Assembly: GCA_015680685.1 (NCBI GenBank)
Contig: MNCI01008625.1
Coordinates: forward strand, 54,974-118,973
Length of the DNA: 64,000 nt
From: Gnetum montanum
Lineage: Eukaryota; Streptophyta; Gnetopsida; Gnetales; Gnetaceae
Reading direction: 5' to 3'
In this document: in pieces, positions 23,270 to 34,101 of the stretch
Numbering within the stretch: position 1 is the stretch's first letter
How the letters are laid out: each line of letters opens with the position of its first letter
The notes under the pieces: model-generated
What the model was told of the DNA's origin: nothing
Databases searched by the model: none
What the model saw: only the letters and a program-made list of their open reading frames with translations
Program-made: the position numbers and the translations under genes

Positions 23270-25206
23270 GCTTGCCATCTGTTAAGTCTTAGGTTAAGTG
23301 CATACACCCCATACTCTTGTAGATGTGAGATGATTGGGCAACATCCCTTAGGATGGTCATATTGGTAGATCTCACATCCACCATCATTTTCTGTGTATGA
23401 ATACACAACCTCATTGGAGATAATTATTTTCCCCTTACCCTTGTCATGTGCAGGGCCTGAATCTCTCCACTTTTTCTTGTCTTGGTCACTACTTCATTCC
23501 TTCTTAGACTCTTTTATAATTTTCAGGACAGTTTCAATTTTACTATCTAAGGAGCTCCATACTTCATCTACCTTAGCCAACACTTCTGTTGTTAGCTTTT
23601 GGAGTGGGAAATTTTTTCTATTCACCAACTCTTCGAGTGGTGACTCATCCTCTTCATCGCAAAATCTCACTCCCTTCTTTCGGAGGGAAGGATCATGGTT
23701 GTATTCTTCCACGCTCTCTCTTTTCCGTAGCTCCCCTTCTTCTTTGGCTACTTGCTCCAAAAATCAGTGAATTTCATGGGATCTAAGTTCAGATAATCTC
23801 CCTTGGGCATAAGTCCCAATGGTTCTCATAGTTTCATACCTTAGCCCATCTACGAGATGGCAAAGTTGATCCCGTTGTGCGTAGCCATGGCTCAGGCAAC
23901 GATGTAGCAATGTAGAGTATTGGCCCATGGCAGCATCCAAGGGTTCATGATTACCCTGTTTCCATTCTTGGATTTTTTTACGCAAATTGGACACTTTAGA
24001 GTACGTTTGATATTTATCGTTGAAAAACTCTAACATCGTACTCCATCTCCTAATGGTTTTCGGCTCTAAGGACCGGTACCAACTCTCTGCTTCCTTTATG
24101 AGTATCCTAGGAAACAACTTTAGTTTCTACCACTTGTTCTCAATGTTCTGCAAGGCGCAGGCATTGTGGAATGCCTATAAATGATTTTTTGGATCAGCAT
24201 TATATCCCCCCTCAAAGCATGGGATATTGTTCATGTCTAAGCGCTTGATTTAGCTATCCTTTTGATGCCTTGTGGGTATCCTAACTACCTCCGTGATATC
24301 TAGCATACTTCAGGTTGCTAGTAGGGGTTTGTCATGATCATCTCTCTCATGACGTCTATGATGCCTCTGTTGTTCCCTACTTTCCCTTCATTCATGCCTT
24401 GATTCCTAGGAGTGCCCTCGTCCTCTCTCTCGACTCTCTCGTCAAGGGTTCTCATCTCACTTACCTTTATCCTCACCATTATGCTCTCTATGGCTACGTC
24501 CCGATGTGGAAGGAGAGGGTGAGTGATGTGATGAAGGGGAAGATGAAGGAGAACCATCGCCATGATGATGTTTCTTACCTTCTCTTCAGTTGCTACGGCC
24601 CTAATCGTGATGATGATCAGAATGCCCATCCTTGTTATGTGTTTTCGTTCCCTCAGTGAATAGTTGGCATTCACGGGGATCAAAACTAGGGTTGTGTATC
24701 ATGGAGTGTAGGTTCTAATACCCCACCTCCTCACTATCATTAGGAGGGGGAACATCCTTCGATAGAGAACATGTGATAATGGGTTCACCATCTCCGATTT
24801 CACTTAGGACATGTGGGACCCCTTTTCCCTTCAACAATGTGTTGTGGCTCTCTTGCCGCAAGTCCCTTAAATGTTGTGCTTTTGTGGGATAGTAATCCCT
24901 TGTGTCAAAATCATCTACAATGTATTCAACATATAGCTGTGTCATGCCAATATGTGCCAAAGCACGTAGGAGCATGTTGGGGACTACACAATCTGGAGGT
25001 AACACTATGTTACCTTGCAAATCTTGCTAATGCAACTATTTGTCTTGATGGAGGATAAAAGTAAAATTGGGTATATACTCATCGGGATGAGTATATACTA
25101 TCTGATACTGTTGAGGAACTGGCGGTGGTTGGTTATGCATGTTAGACTGCCGACTATTTCTTGTATGATCCCTAGGTGGTGAAATGCTCATATGAGAAGA
25201 AGACAT
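23270..25206 (-). pseudogene. gag of element B, few disablements
   Basis: The ATG at 25206 (MSSSHMSISPP) starts a ~650-codon gag. Parts: N-terminal conserved box VYTHPDEYIPNFTFILHQD (about 25095-25040), LPPDCVVPNMLLRAL, a charged Ser/His-rich linker (24680-24320), the Ty3 gag core (NNIPCFEGGYNAD, KLKLFPRILIKEAESWYRSL, MLEFFNDKY, HEPLDAAMGQYSTLLHRCL; about 24230-23900), an acidic helical region (EEDESPLEELVN) and a cysteine motif (CEIYQYDHPKGCC, about 23370-23335). Interrupted by scattered stop codons. It would form the virus-like particle that packages the element RNA. Confidence 0.8.
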
Positions 25207-25332
25207 CTTAATTTATCTTAGTGTGCTATTTAACCATTATATAATTATTCATCTGATTAACCATAAGGGTTCGTTTAAGCTCCCAATGATGTGAGTGATT
25301 TCATATGTTCTACTTAGCGCACAAACACTTAG

Positions 25333-25351
25333 TCCCTGGTAATGGTGCCAA
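25333..25351 (-). other. Primer-binding site of B (tRNA-Asp)
   Basis: On the minus strand TTGGCACCATTACCAGGGA directly follows the LTR end CTCATCA. It differs from the complement of the plant tRNA-Asp 3' end (TGGCGCCGTTGCCGGGGA) only by G-to-A changes. tRNA-Asp priming is typical of Athila elements. Confidence 0.8.
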
Positions 25352-26094
25352 TGATGAGTGGTGAGGTACCCCTACACTCAACCATATGAATACAAGTGTT
25401 ACACGCGTGATCTGGTTGAACTCCATAGACTAAGTGCCTACACGCCTCATGGAACACTTAAGGTTAATCATTCATTGTCTTCCCGGACTTGTATTTGTCA
25501 CGGTGTATGGTTAAGTAAGTTTGAGGTATGTGATTTTTATAGCTTTTATGTTTTATCTCATATGCTATTGAGGTGAAGGATGAAGAGACTAATTAATTAA
25601 CTCTAACTAACTAACTAAGCCTTAATTAACCTAGTGTCAGCATTCGTTCCCACTTACCATTCACACCTTGAACCAATGCAACCTTGGTTACCAAATGCTA
25701 GCCGTTACTGGGATCACCAAGCATAACGCACGTGCTCGAAGCGGTCGTACTAAGGCACTTAACTACGAGAGAAGGGTTGAAAGATAATTAATGAACTAAT
25801 AAAGAAATTAAATTATAAAAAATAAATAATAGTAAATAAAATCCTAATTAGCATATTCCATGCACTGTAAGGTTTATCCAAGAAGTTCGTCTTTATTTCC
25901 GTACACAAAATTATGTTCAGGTACAATATTGCCGTTCACTTTGGAGTTCCTATTGCGGGCACATGAAAAATATTCTATCTCTGTAGGGATCAAACTATGA
26001 GAGTTTCACTATGGTCTAGGCCTAGAATGAGAAATAAGGGAGATCCGCCTCTTATTTATAGACTTGGTGGCCCATGCGATATCACGTCCCATCA
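25352..26094 (-). repeat. 5' LTR of element B (743 bp)
   Basis: Minus strand: TGATGGG at 26094, one remaining GATATCGC motif, TATA box CTATAAATAAGAG (26061-26049), AATAAAG near 25898, end GGTACCTCACCACTCATCA at 25352. Its U3 is short because most of the palindrome array seen in the 3' LTR is missing. It directly abuts the U3-R part of C's 3' LTR, so two TATA boxes stand 250 bp apart in the same orientation. Confidence 0.85.
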
Positions 26095-26414
26095 ATCACA
26101 CTTGAATAAGGATGCCATACAATTACAGTCACCACACTACGAGCATACACTAAGAGGAGAGGGTTGAAAGAAGAAACAAAAACTAAAATCAAAACTTAAC
26201 TCTAAAACTAATTANAGAGGAGAGAGTTGAGAGAAGAAACAAAAACTAAAATCAAAACTTAACTCTAAAACTAATTACTAATTGGAATTGTCTACCTCTT
26301 ATTTATAGATGAGGAGATAGGCTGCGATATCGCATACGCGATATCGCATACGCGATATCGCATCCACGATATCACATATACAATATTGCAGTTGACTAAA
26401 ATGGCGACTCATCA
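26095..26414 (-). repeat. 3' LTR of C, first 320 bp (interrupted by B)
   Basis: Minus strand: TGATGAG at 26414 after TCGTGGGGGTA, GATATC palindromes 26390-26324, TATA box CTATAAATAAGAGG (26309-26296), then a leader matching C's 5' LTR to the point where B begins. The leader is partly duplicated around the n at 26215 (26153-26214 against 26217-26278), an assembly join. Confidence 0.85.
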
Positions 26415-26599
26415 TACCCCCACGATTGAATGAAAATGCGTCCTTGAGTTACAGTGAGAACAAGTTCCATTGATTACACAGTGGATAGGTATGGGATTAT
26501 TGAATGGTGAGAATGGATTTATGCCATAGTGTGGAATCAAAACAAAATTGAGACACAACATAAAGAATGTGAAAGGAAATCCTATAGCTACAAAATTGG

Positions 26600-29196
26600 T
26601 GAAACTCATGTAGTTCCTGGTGGTGGTGGCTCCTCCATAGGTGCTTTTCCCTTGTCTTGTGCTCTAGGTCTTGGGACTTGATGGCGTTGAAGTATGGCTT
26701 GGAGTTTCTCCTCTTCAGTCCTAGGATCCTGTGCCATCCATGCTAATGTTCTAATGTTTGATGGAGGTGACACCTTCCATGGGTAGGGTAGTTGCAGAAA
26801 CATTTGATTTTCCTTGACATACCAAACCACAAACACCCATCATTCCTCCTCTTAGGCTCTGGCTTTATCTTTGTATTCTTGAAATTCCACAAGCCGTTGA
26901 GCCAGATCTGTTGCAACACCTTTTTGTCCTTGGTAGCTTGCTTTCACCACCTCAAGTTCAAAATTTGCAATCTCTAGTTTCTGCAATATCTTCTTGCATT
27001 TTGCAAACTCTATTTCATATTTTTTGTAGGTGGTAGCTACCCGTTGTTTGAGCTTTGTCCTCAGGCACCCTACTGTTAACATGGAAAGGTTGGCATATCG
27101 CAGGTTTGCCAACTCCATGTATTTTGTTAGATCCTGAATATGCAGGACTTGGTTCTTAACTTCTGCTTGGTGGGATAAGGCATATGTGTCCAATATGGCC
27201 CGCCAGTCAGTGTGTGGAGCACTGATAGTGTTGATGTGGGCCTTGGCCATATGGATCTCCTTCTTGAAGATCTATTTGTGCATCCCCACCTAGGCCTGGA
27301 AGTTCTTCTTTAGCTTTTCATGTTGTTTAGCCTCATTTTTCCATGCACTTATTTTGATAGTTGTCTTTTGGCAGATACCACGTACCTCCTCCATTGAGAG
27401 GGTTCAATTCTCCTTGGATAAATGGCTCATGTCTTGGTTGACCCAGATGAATTGTTCTTGCAATTGATGAAAGTGTTCTTTAAGAACATTCTTTTTCTTC
27501 TCCACAGAGGTCAACTGAATGTTGTCAAGAACAAGTTGCTTGTTTTCCTCTTGTAAGGCTTTGAGTGCCTTGGTATGTGCATGAGTTTGCACCTGTGCTA
27601 TAGAGGCATCCTAAACAACCTTCTCCTTTTCTTTTGACACCTTCTTATTCTCCGTTAGTAGCTTGGTTAGTTGCTCAGTTTTGAAATTTTCCAGCTGGTC
27701 TGCAGGGACAAATTGCAATGGGTCCTACTGTGCTACTTGTAGGGCCATGAGCTTTTCTTGCAATTTTTGTACCTCTGCTTCAGCATGCTTGACCATCACT
27801 TCTATCAAGACTAGCTTTCCCTTAGTGGAAATGAGGTCTGATTGAATTGCTGTAACATCTTGAGGGATGTCAAATAGAGACGTCATTACTTGTCCTATTT
27901 GTAGCAATTGATCAAGCGCATCCTCATGTTCCGCAAGATTCATTGAGGTTTTGACCAAAGTTTGAGCATCCCATGCTCCTATGAGATCTACCAATGGTAC
28001 AACAGGTACATTGAATGATTCTTTAATGTGGTCTGCAACCACTTCTACGGCTCCCGCTACATCCTGGNCAAATCTTAGAAAATTCTACAACTTTCCAAGT
28101 GTAGTTAGAAACTAGTAAAGGGGCCATAGTGGTGGTCATGCAACACCAGGATGTAGCAGGAGCCGTAGAAGTGGTTGCAGACCACATTAAAGAATCATTC
28201 AATGTACCTGTTGTACCATTGGTAGATCTCATAGGAGCATGGGATGCTCAAACTTTGGTCAAAACCTCAATGAATCTTGCGGAACATGAGGATGCGCTTG
28301 ATCAATTGCTACAAATAGGACAAGTAATGACGTCTCTATTTGACATCCCTCAAGATGTTACAGCAATTCAATCAGACCTCATTTCCACTAAGGGAAAGCT
28401 AGTCTTGATAGAAGTGAGGGTCAAGCATGCTGAAGCAGAGGTACAAAAATTGCAAGAAAAGCTCATGGCCCTACAAGTAGCACAGTAGGACCCATTGCAA
28501 TTTGTCCCTGCAGACCAGCTGGAAAATTTCAAAACTGAGCAACTAACCAAGCTACTAACGGAGAATAAGAAGGTGTCAAAAGAAAAGGAGAAGGTTGTTT
28601 AGGATGCCTCTATAGCACAGGTGCAAACTCATGCACATACCAAGGCACTCAAAGCCTTACAAGAGGAAAACAAGCAACTTGTTCTTGACAACATTCAGTT
28701 GACCTTTGTGAAGAAGAAAAAGAATGTTCTTAAAGAACACTTTCATCAATTGCAAGAACAATTCATCTGGGTCAACCAAGACATGAGCCATTTATCCAAG
28801 GAGAATTGAACCCTCTCAATGGAGGAGGTACGTGGTATCTGCCAAAAGACAACTATCAAAATAAGTGCATGGAAAAATGAGGCTAAACAACATGAAAAGC
28901 TAAAGAAGAACTTCCAGGNAGTTTAAATCCACAATCATTGCAACGAATGTGGACCTTTCGTGGATAGCCTGAACACAATCCTAGGGCAATGTGAAATGTT
29001 GTTCTTGTTCAGGCACTGTAGTAGCTCCTCCTTTTGCCTGCCTAGACTGTACAGTAGCAGGGTCTTCTTGATGAATGTTAAATAATTGTTTCTCCTACTT
29101 TGCATGTTGTCTGGTAGGGGCTTGTTCTATGCCTCTCCTAGGTCGATTGCTTCCACCTTGAGCAGAACCTTTCTATTGTTCTCATTTTGGGGCCAT
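26600..29196 (-). pseudogene. Long coiled-coil ORF in env position (element C)
   Basis: The ATG at 29196 follows a splice acceptor (TTGCAG). The start is polar and basic (SAQGGSNRPRRGIEQAP). Past the n at 28919 and the inverted block, the minus strand from 28067 reads VVADHIKESFNVPVVPLVDL, then long heptad-type helices: LAEHEDALDQLLQIGQ, AEAEVQKLQEKLMALQ (to 27725), KALKALQEENKQLVLDN and EHFHQLQEQF (27592-27404), and a third coiled coil at 27250-26852 (KLKQRVATTYKKYEIEF). It ends with a proline-rich tail near 26606. Only a few stops (27722, 27401, 26849) break a protein of roughly 700 residues. No transmembrane segment is seen. Function unknown. Element A has the same protein in worse condition. 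Confidence 0.65.
27295..28918. repeat. 773-bp inverted duplication bounded by single n's (probable misassembly)
   Basis: Arms 27295-28067 and 28146-28918 are reverse complements with identical length and a handful of substitutions (for example S/F and E/K changes in the encoded coiled coil). The 78-bp spacer begins with the n at 28068 and the right arm ends at the n at 28919. The block between the n's looks like one contig placed in the wrong orientation, possibly from the other haplotype, rather than a natural hairpin. Confidence 0.85.
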
Positions 29197-29418
29197 CTGC
29201 AATCACACAGGGCCAATCATTAGTAAGGTTCTTACCAAGGTTAGGTTATACCTTACTGCTTGTCTTAATAGATTTACTTTATTTCTGTGTGATTTTTCCT
29301 GAAAGATTATAATAGTGAGTTTGTTTTACTTAGGTGCTTTCCAATTTTAGTTTCCTGGTGTACCCAAAGGGATGAAATTATTTTTGGCATAATTATTCTT
29401 AATGTTATAGCTAATTAC
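29197..29418 (-). other. Putative intron before the coiled-coil ORF (element C)
   Basis: On the minus strand TACTAAT (29225-29219) lies 20-odd bases before TTGCAG (ending 29197) and the ATG. A possible donor CAAGG|GTAATT lies at 29418. The branch point and acceptor match element A; the donor is uncertain. Confidence 0.4.
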
Positions 29419-29678
29419 CCTTGATAATGTCCTTCAGGTGATGAAAAATTCAAAAATAGTTATGTGCTATTCAGCATGTGTCCCTCCCCCATGACTAAGC
29501 TGAACACTCCAGGTTCAAGTAGGTTTAGACAGAATTAAAATTGGAGTACCAGCGAGCGAGATATAGGTAGAAAAGCAAGGGTCTCACAGTCGCAAGTTGT
29601 AGAGAAAAATTTGAAAAACTCCCTTGTGTGAATTGTGGAAAATGAGGCTAAGTGTTGCGGAAGGGGGGGGGGGGGTCA

Positions 29679-29770
29679 CCTTTATATAATTTAATGGGAC
29701 GCAATATCACATACGTGATATCGCGTCAGCCGCATTATCGCGTATGTGATATTTTGGCTTTAGTGATATG
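29679..29770 (-). promoter_or_regulatory. Internal promoter-like module in C: GATATC array plus TATA box
   Basis: On the minus strand five degenerate copies of the LTR palindrome (GTGATATCGC, GCAATATCAC, GCATTATCGC and two weaker) fill 29770-29701. A TATA box TTATATAAAGG follows (29689-29679). It resembles the U3 core of C's own LTR but is not an LTR: no TGATGAG start, CTCATCA end or primer site is nearby. It stands about 490 bp before the ATG of the coiled-coil ORF. A run of 13 G (plus strand) adjoins the TATA box. Confidence 0.5.
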
Positions 29771-31149
29771 GGGCACAATGAAAGACACTGAATTTTTAAA
29801 GGTATTTTTGAAATTGATGTTGTAAACTTGGGACATTAGGTGATTCTTAAGGGTTTCTAGGGTAATTCAATTATTTTGAAAGGCACAAATAATTATGATA
29901 GTGTGGAATTTATCAATAAGGACCTTCGATGGTAGAGAAAAAGGTTATGTGATGGTTCATAGGAACGTTGAATTAGAGGGATAGTAATAAGGGAAAGAAA
30001 ATCATTGGCAATATTCTAAGGATAATAAATGGTATGTGGAAGATGGGTCATGAGTGCAAATTACAAAAATTATGCAAGTGGATCCTCCCCAAAGCAAGTT
30101 CCAACCTTTAATGCCCTTGCGTAACCATACTTAAAAGTGTTCATGGGCACTTGAAGGGTTAAATGTAATCCACACTAATTCCACAAAACACAGACATGTA
30201 AATATCACCGGAATGAGGTAAGAATTCTATGCTACACGAGACACAAGTAACAATTACATGAACAGCAAGATGAGACGGGGTATAGAAGGGATCGTAGAGA
30301 TTGGGACATGAGGTAACTGACCCAGGGCACAGTGAATCCTACGTGTAAAGCATGATTAATGTGTCATTAACCCATCATTCCAAGATCGGGACAAAGTTCA
30401 CTCCTTTGATTAGTGACACTGCATTGTTTCATCCCATGATAGCAACTATGAGAGTACCAAAGCAACAAGGCATACGATCACTTGACATTTGGTTCAAGGG
30501 AGGAGTGATTTTTGCTTTGTGGCACTTCCTTTTTCTAATTTTCTTTTCTTTTTCTTTCTCTTTCTTTTCTCATTTTTTTTCGATTGCTGAATCTAGAGAA
30601 GCTGCCAACCTTCAAGCATGGGTGCATGTCTTTCCAGTGGGCCCCGCTAGAATAACATTGGATTTTTGAGTGCCCTTTTGATTACTCTTACTCCCATTTT
30701 CATTAGATCTACAAGGATCTTAGTACAACCACGTTGCATGATAACTCCCACAGATGTCACCAAAGAGAATCCACAAGTCCCCTTGATGTCACACCCTAAT
30801 CATTCCCTCTTAATCCATCCTTCTTCATTCTAGGTACAATGAACACAAAATTAATTTTAAGTTTTTAAGAATGTCAAGAATATCATTGTACCCTCAAACA
30901 GAACCTCTTATTTGTAGAGTGGATGAGTGGGTGTAATGGGCTTGCTATCCAAAGAATTAATCACTCGAGACTTGATAACATAGAACACACCTCAACCAAC
31001 GAGCCATGTGAGTGTTTTATTCATAGATGAGATTACTTATAAAAAGATAAAAAGATAAAACAAGAAATTGAAAAAATAAAAAATGAAAAATGAAAAATTG
31101 GAAAACAAAAAGTTGTAAAATTAAAGAAAATGAAAAATATTTATTAATC
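29771..31149 (-). other. 3' non-coding region of C
   Basis: Shares blocks with A, B and G (for example minus-strand GTGACATCAAGGGGACTTG near 30790). Contains a pyrimidine/purine-asymmetric run near 30535-30580. The 105-codon ORF at 30352-30669 (+) is antisense to this and unsupported. Confidence 0.5.
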
Positions 31150-33125
31150 CTGCCTATTATTAGAATGGGGGATATCCCCCATAACAAAATAGTTGAGCAT
31201 GGTAAGGATTAATAAATGAAAGATGAGGATCCTTGCATGTTGGAAATCTTGAAACTTGGTCATACTTACCCCATCGAGGTTCACACACCTGATTATAGTA
31301 AGCATAGTCGGGCAATTTATAAGATGTGATTTCCGAATAAAGAGTTGACCCACTATGATATTTAGGACTAGAAGATGGTATGCAAGGATCAAGATGTTGC
31401 CTTCCATGACTGTGTTCATTGGGCCCTATGGTTGTTGGAGTGTTAATTGGTGGCCCTGATGAAGTTACATGAGGCATTAAATTCAAAGATAAGGGTGCAC
31501 CATAGTGTTGGACTTGTGCTGAGTTGGAGGATGAAGTGGCCTTGGAATTGTGTTGTCCCTTCCTAGGGTCATTTCTAAAGAAGGGACACCTTTGATGTTG
31601 CTAAGGTCTCTCATTGTTGTTGGTAATAGTGGCACAAGTAGCGTTCGGGGTTTGTTGTTGTGGTGCAAACACCTTAGGAATAGTTGGTGGTGATGTAGAA
31701 GGAGGGAAAGGATGAGAATGTTGAAAATTAGGAGAAGTGTAAGGTGCACAGGGTGGTGGTTGTGTTGAGGACATGGGCTGATAGTATTAAGGAGAATGAT
31801 AATGTGGCGAGATAGAGTATATTGACCTGGTTGAGGAAACAGGATGTTGAACTAGATAAGTGTTTGGATTCAGATGATATGAAGGGTGTCTCCAGTTTAG
31901 GGGTGGCTTCCCCCATGACTGGGATTGTTGCCACTGTGATCAAACACAGTATCTCTGTATGAACTCTGGATGTAATGTGTTTCCCTAATGCTCATATAAA
32001 TGTAACAAGATTGGACATTGGCCCTTAGGGTGATCGTACAGGAATATGTTGCAATCATATGTATGATTGGTAGTTGAGCTCTTATTTTCCTTATCCCTTC
32101 TTTCTGATTGTCCAATGATTCTCAGGTTGTCAAAACTCTATCTCCAATAATATCGATATATTCTCCACACTTTTTATATGTCCATTCCAACATCTTATTA
32201 AGCTTTTCCTTGACTTCCTCTAATGATTGTTGTACTGGAAAAGATGGTTCTTCCTCTCTAAGATAGGTTGCTTTTTGTGAGTATGGACCTTTGTGAAGTT
32301 GAGATTTTGGTCCGATTGATGTTTTTCGACACTCTCCCATCTAGCCATTTCTCCTTCTTCTTTTGCTACCTACTTAATAAGCTCTTGGAGTTTATGGATT
32401 TGTAGTTCATATAGTTGACCTTGGGCATACATCCCTAGGGTCTCTCTTGTTTCATCATGAAGCCCATCAATGATATGGTACATTAGCCTTTCTTTGGAGA
32501 ACTCATGGCCTGGACAGTTGTTTAACAGTGCATAATATCTTTCTAAGGACATGTCCAAGGGTTCATGTTGTGCTTGTTTCCACTCTTGGATTTGTTTCCT
32601 CAAGGTTGACACTCTTGCGTAGGTTTGATATATTTCATTAAAGAGTTCTACCATTATTAGCCAACGTCGTATTGAATTTTGTTTTAATGATCTATACCAT
32701 ACTTTTGCTTGGCCAAAAAGTATCATAGGAAAGAGCTTAAGTTTTTTCCAACCATTATCAATGTTGTTCCATGTGTAGGAATCATAGAAGGCTTGTAAAT
32801 GTTGATGCAGATCTAAGTCATAGCCTCCTAAAAAATTGAAAAAGTTGTTTAAATTGAGCCTGGGTAGGCAACTCTCTTTATGATGCCTACGGGAGATTCG
32901 AACAACCTCTTGTATTTGTGTTAGGCTTGTAGTGGGTAGTAGGGGTTCATCTTCATTGGGTAAGTTATGCTTTCGTGTGTTGGGATGACATTGCTTTCGT
33001 TTATGTTTATAAGAAACCCCCACCTCAGGTTGTGTACTCCAATCTTCATTGTCATATAATTCATTGGTTATCCAATGAACTTCCTCACTAGGTATGGCAT
33101 TATCGTAATCATGAAGGAGAGGCAT
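31150..33125 (-). pseudogene. gag of element C
   Basis: The ATG at 33125 opens 251 codons (to 32370) with an acidic N-terminus and the Ty3 gag core: LNLNNFFNFLGGYDLDLHQHL, KKLKLFPMILFGQAKVWYRSL, MVELFNEIYQTY, LRKQIQEWKQAQHEPLD, CPGHEFSKERLMYHIIDGL, TLGMYAQGQLYELQ. After a stop the frame continues through the helical region, the motif YDHPKGQCP (near 32030) and a long Pro/Gln/Ser-rich tail to YGGYPPF near 31160. The N-terminal box seen in B, H and I is missing. The coding end meets the 3' non-coding region directly: protease is absent. Few disablements for its length. Confidence 0.8.
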
Positions 33126-33244
33126 GGTCGTGAAATTGTGTGTGAATTTATATGTGACTTCTTATAATTATTTCTTTCTAAAAGATATATCGTTAATTCC
33201 TATACAGTGATCTTGTATGATATAACTAATCTAGATAACTAGCA

Positions 33245-33266
33245 CCATCCCTGATAATAACGCCAA
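33245..33266 (-). other. Primer-binding site of C (tRNA-Asp type)
   Basis: Minus strand TTGGCGTTATTATCAGGGATGG directly after the LTR end; read as TTGGCG..ATTATCAGGGA, a decayed tRNA-Asp site. Confidence 0.65.
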
Positions 33267-34087
33267 TGATGAGTGGCTAGGTACCCCTACACTCAACCAT
33301 ACGAATATGAGTGTTTCATGCACGATCTGGTCAAACTTTGTAGACGGACTAGTTGTGGTATCTAGATTGTTATCCTTAGGTCGTAGTTCACTGTCTTTCC
33401 ATCTAGACTAGTGTTAACTTTGTCACGTATGGTTTAGTCTAGAGTGAGGTGTATGATGTGTTTCTTTGCTAATGCTACTCCTGAAGACGAAGAAAGATAA
33501 TATTAACTAAGCTAGGAGAGAAAGGGTGAGAGAGAATATAAGCTAGCCTAAGTGCAATGAGCATCTGTTCCTTGATCATCTATACACATCTTGGACTTCG
33601 TGCATGACTACCACTAGGATTACCAAGCATAGATCCCGGGTATGCTACTGGGTTACCAAGTAGTCACACTTAAATGCTCGTGTTCAAGTCGTACTCATTT
33701 CATGTTTAACAAGAGTTTAAGGATGAGAGAGATATTAAATAAGAAAGTAGTAAATAACAAGTAAATAAATAATTAAACTAAGTGAATGTTGCAATGATGA
33801 AGTAATCTCGATCTTTATTATCGGTCATGTACATGTCCAAGTATGTCACACTCGAATAAGGATGTCGTACAATTACAATCACCACACTATGGGCACACAC
33901 TGAGAGGAGAGGGTTGAGAGAAGAAACAAAAACTAAAATCAAAACTTAACTCTAAATCTAATTATTAATTGGAACTTTCTACCTCTTATTTATAGATGAG
34001 GAGATAGGCTGCAATATCGTGTATGGGATATCACATCCGCGATATCACATATGCGATATCGTGGTTGACTAAAATGGTGACTCATCA
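33267..34087 (-). repeat. 5' LTR of element C (821 bp)
   Basis: Minus strand TGATGAG at 34087; GATATC palindromes 34062-34011; TATA box CTATAAATAAGAGG (33995-33982); AATAAAG near 33823; end CTAGCCACTCATCA at 33267. The leader (GTTTTGATTTTAGTTTTTG) is the one also found in the C 3' LTR at 26.1-26.3 kb and differs from that of B and G. Confidence 0.9.
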
Positions 34088-34101
34088 AAGAGAATCTAAA
34101 A

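Larger units (their letters stand above)
19714..26094 (-). mobile_element. Element B: pol-less Athila-like gag-PR element
   Basis: Read on the minus strand: 5' LTR 26094-25352, tRNA-Asp primer site, gag from 25206, protease remnant around 22620-22009, coding end at about 21811, a long 3' non-coding region, polypurine tract, and a 3' LTR truncated at 19714. There is no reverse transcriptase or integrase, and the join between protease tail and coding end is the same as in G. B starts exactly at the TGATGGG LTR terminus inside C's 3' LTR, so B inserted into C in the same orientation. The far end, including the rest of C's LTR, has been lost. Confidence 0.85.
26095..34087 (-). mobile_element. Element C: Athila-like element with gag and coiled-coil ORF, no pol
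   Basis: Minus strand order: 5' LTR 34087-33267, primer site, gag 33125-31150, conserved 3' non-coding region, internal promoter-like module 29770-29679, coiled-coil ORF from 29196, polypurine tract, and the first 320 bp of the 3' LTR (26414-26095), where B inserted. There is no protease, reverse transcriptase or integrase. Compared with A it keeps the 3' half of the layout. An inverted assembly block (28068-28919) sits in the middle of the coiled-coil ORF. Confidence 0.8.

Noticed and set aside
23393-23770. 125-codon plus-strand ORF
   Set aside because: Shadow of B's gag on the opposite strand.
28129-28488. Second, plus-strand coiled-coil gene facing the minus-strand one
   Set aside because: It is the reverse arm of the n-bounded inverted block and most likely a misoriented contig, not a divergent gene pair.
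26600-29196. Calling the coiled-coil ORF an envelope gene
   Set aside because: Only the position fits. I see no signal peptide, cleavage site or transmembrane segment.
29663-29675. G13 run as a quadruplex-forming regulatory element
   Set aside because: A single homopolymer in a low-quality context may be a length error. It could matter next to the TATA box, but there is no evidence for more.
30352-30669. 105-codon plus-strand ORF with a Phe/Ser-rich segment
   Set aside because: Antisense to C's 3' non-coding region. The FSFSFSFFSHFF stretch comes from a pyrimidine run.
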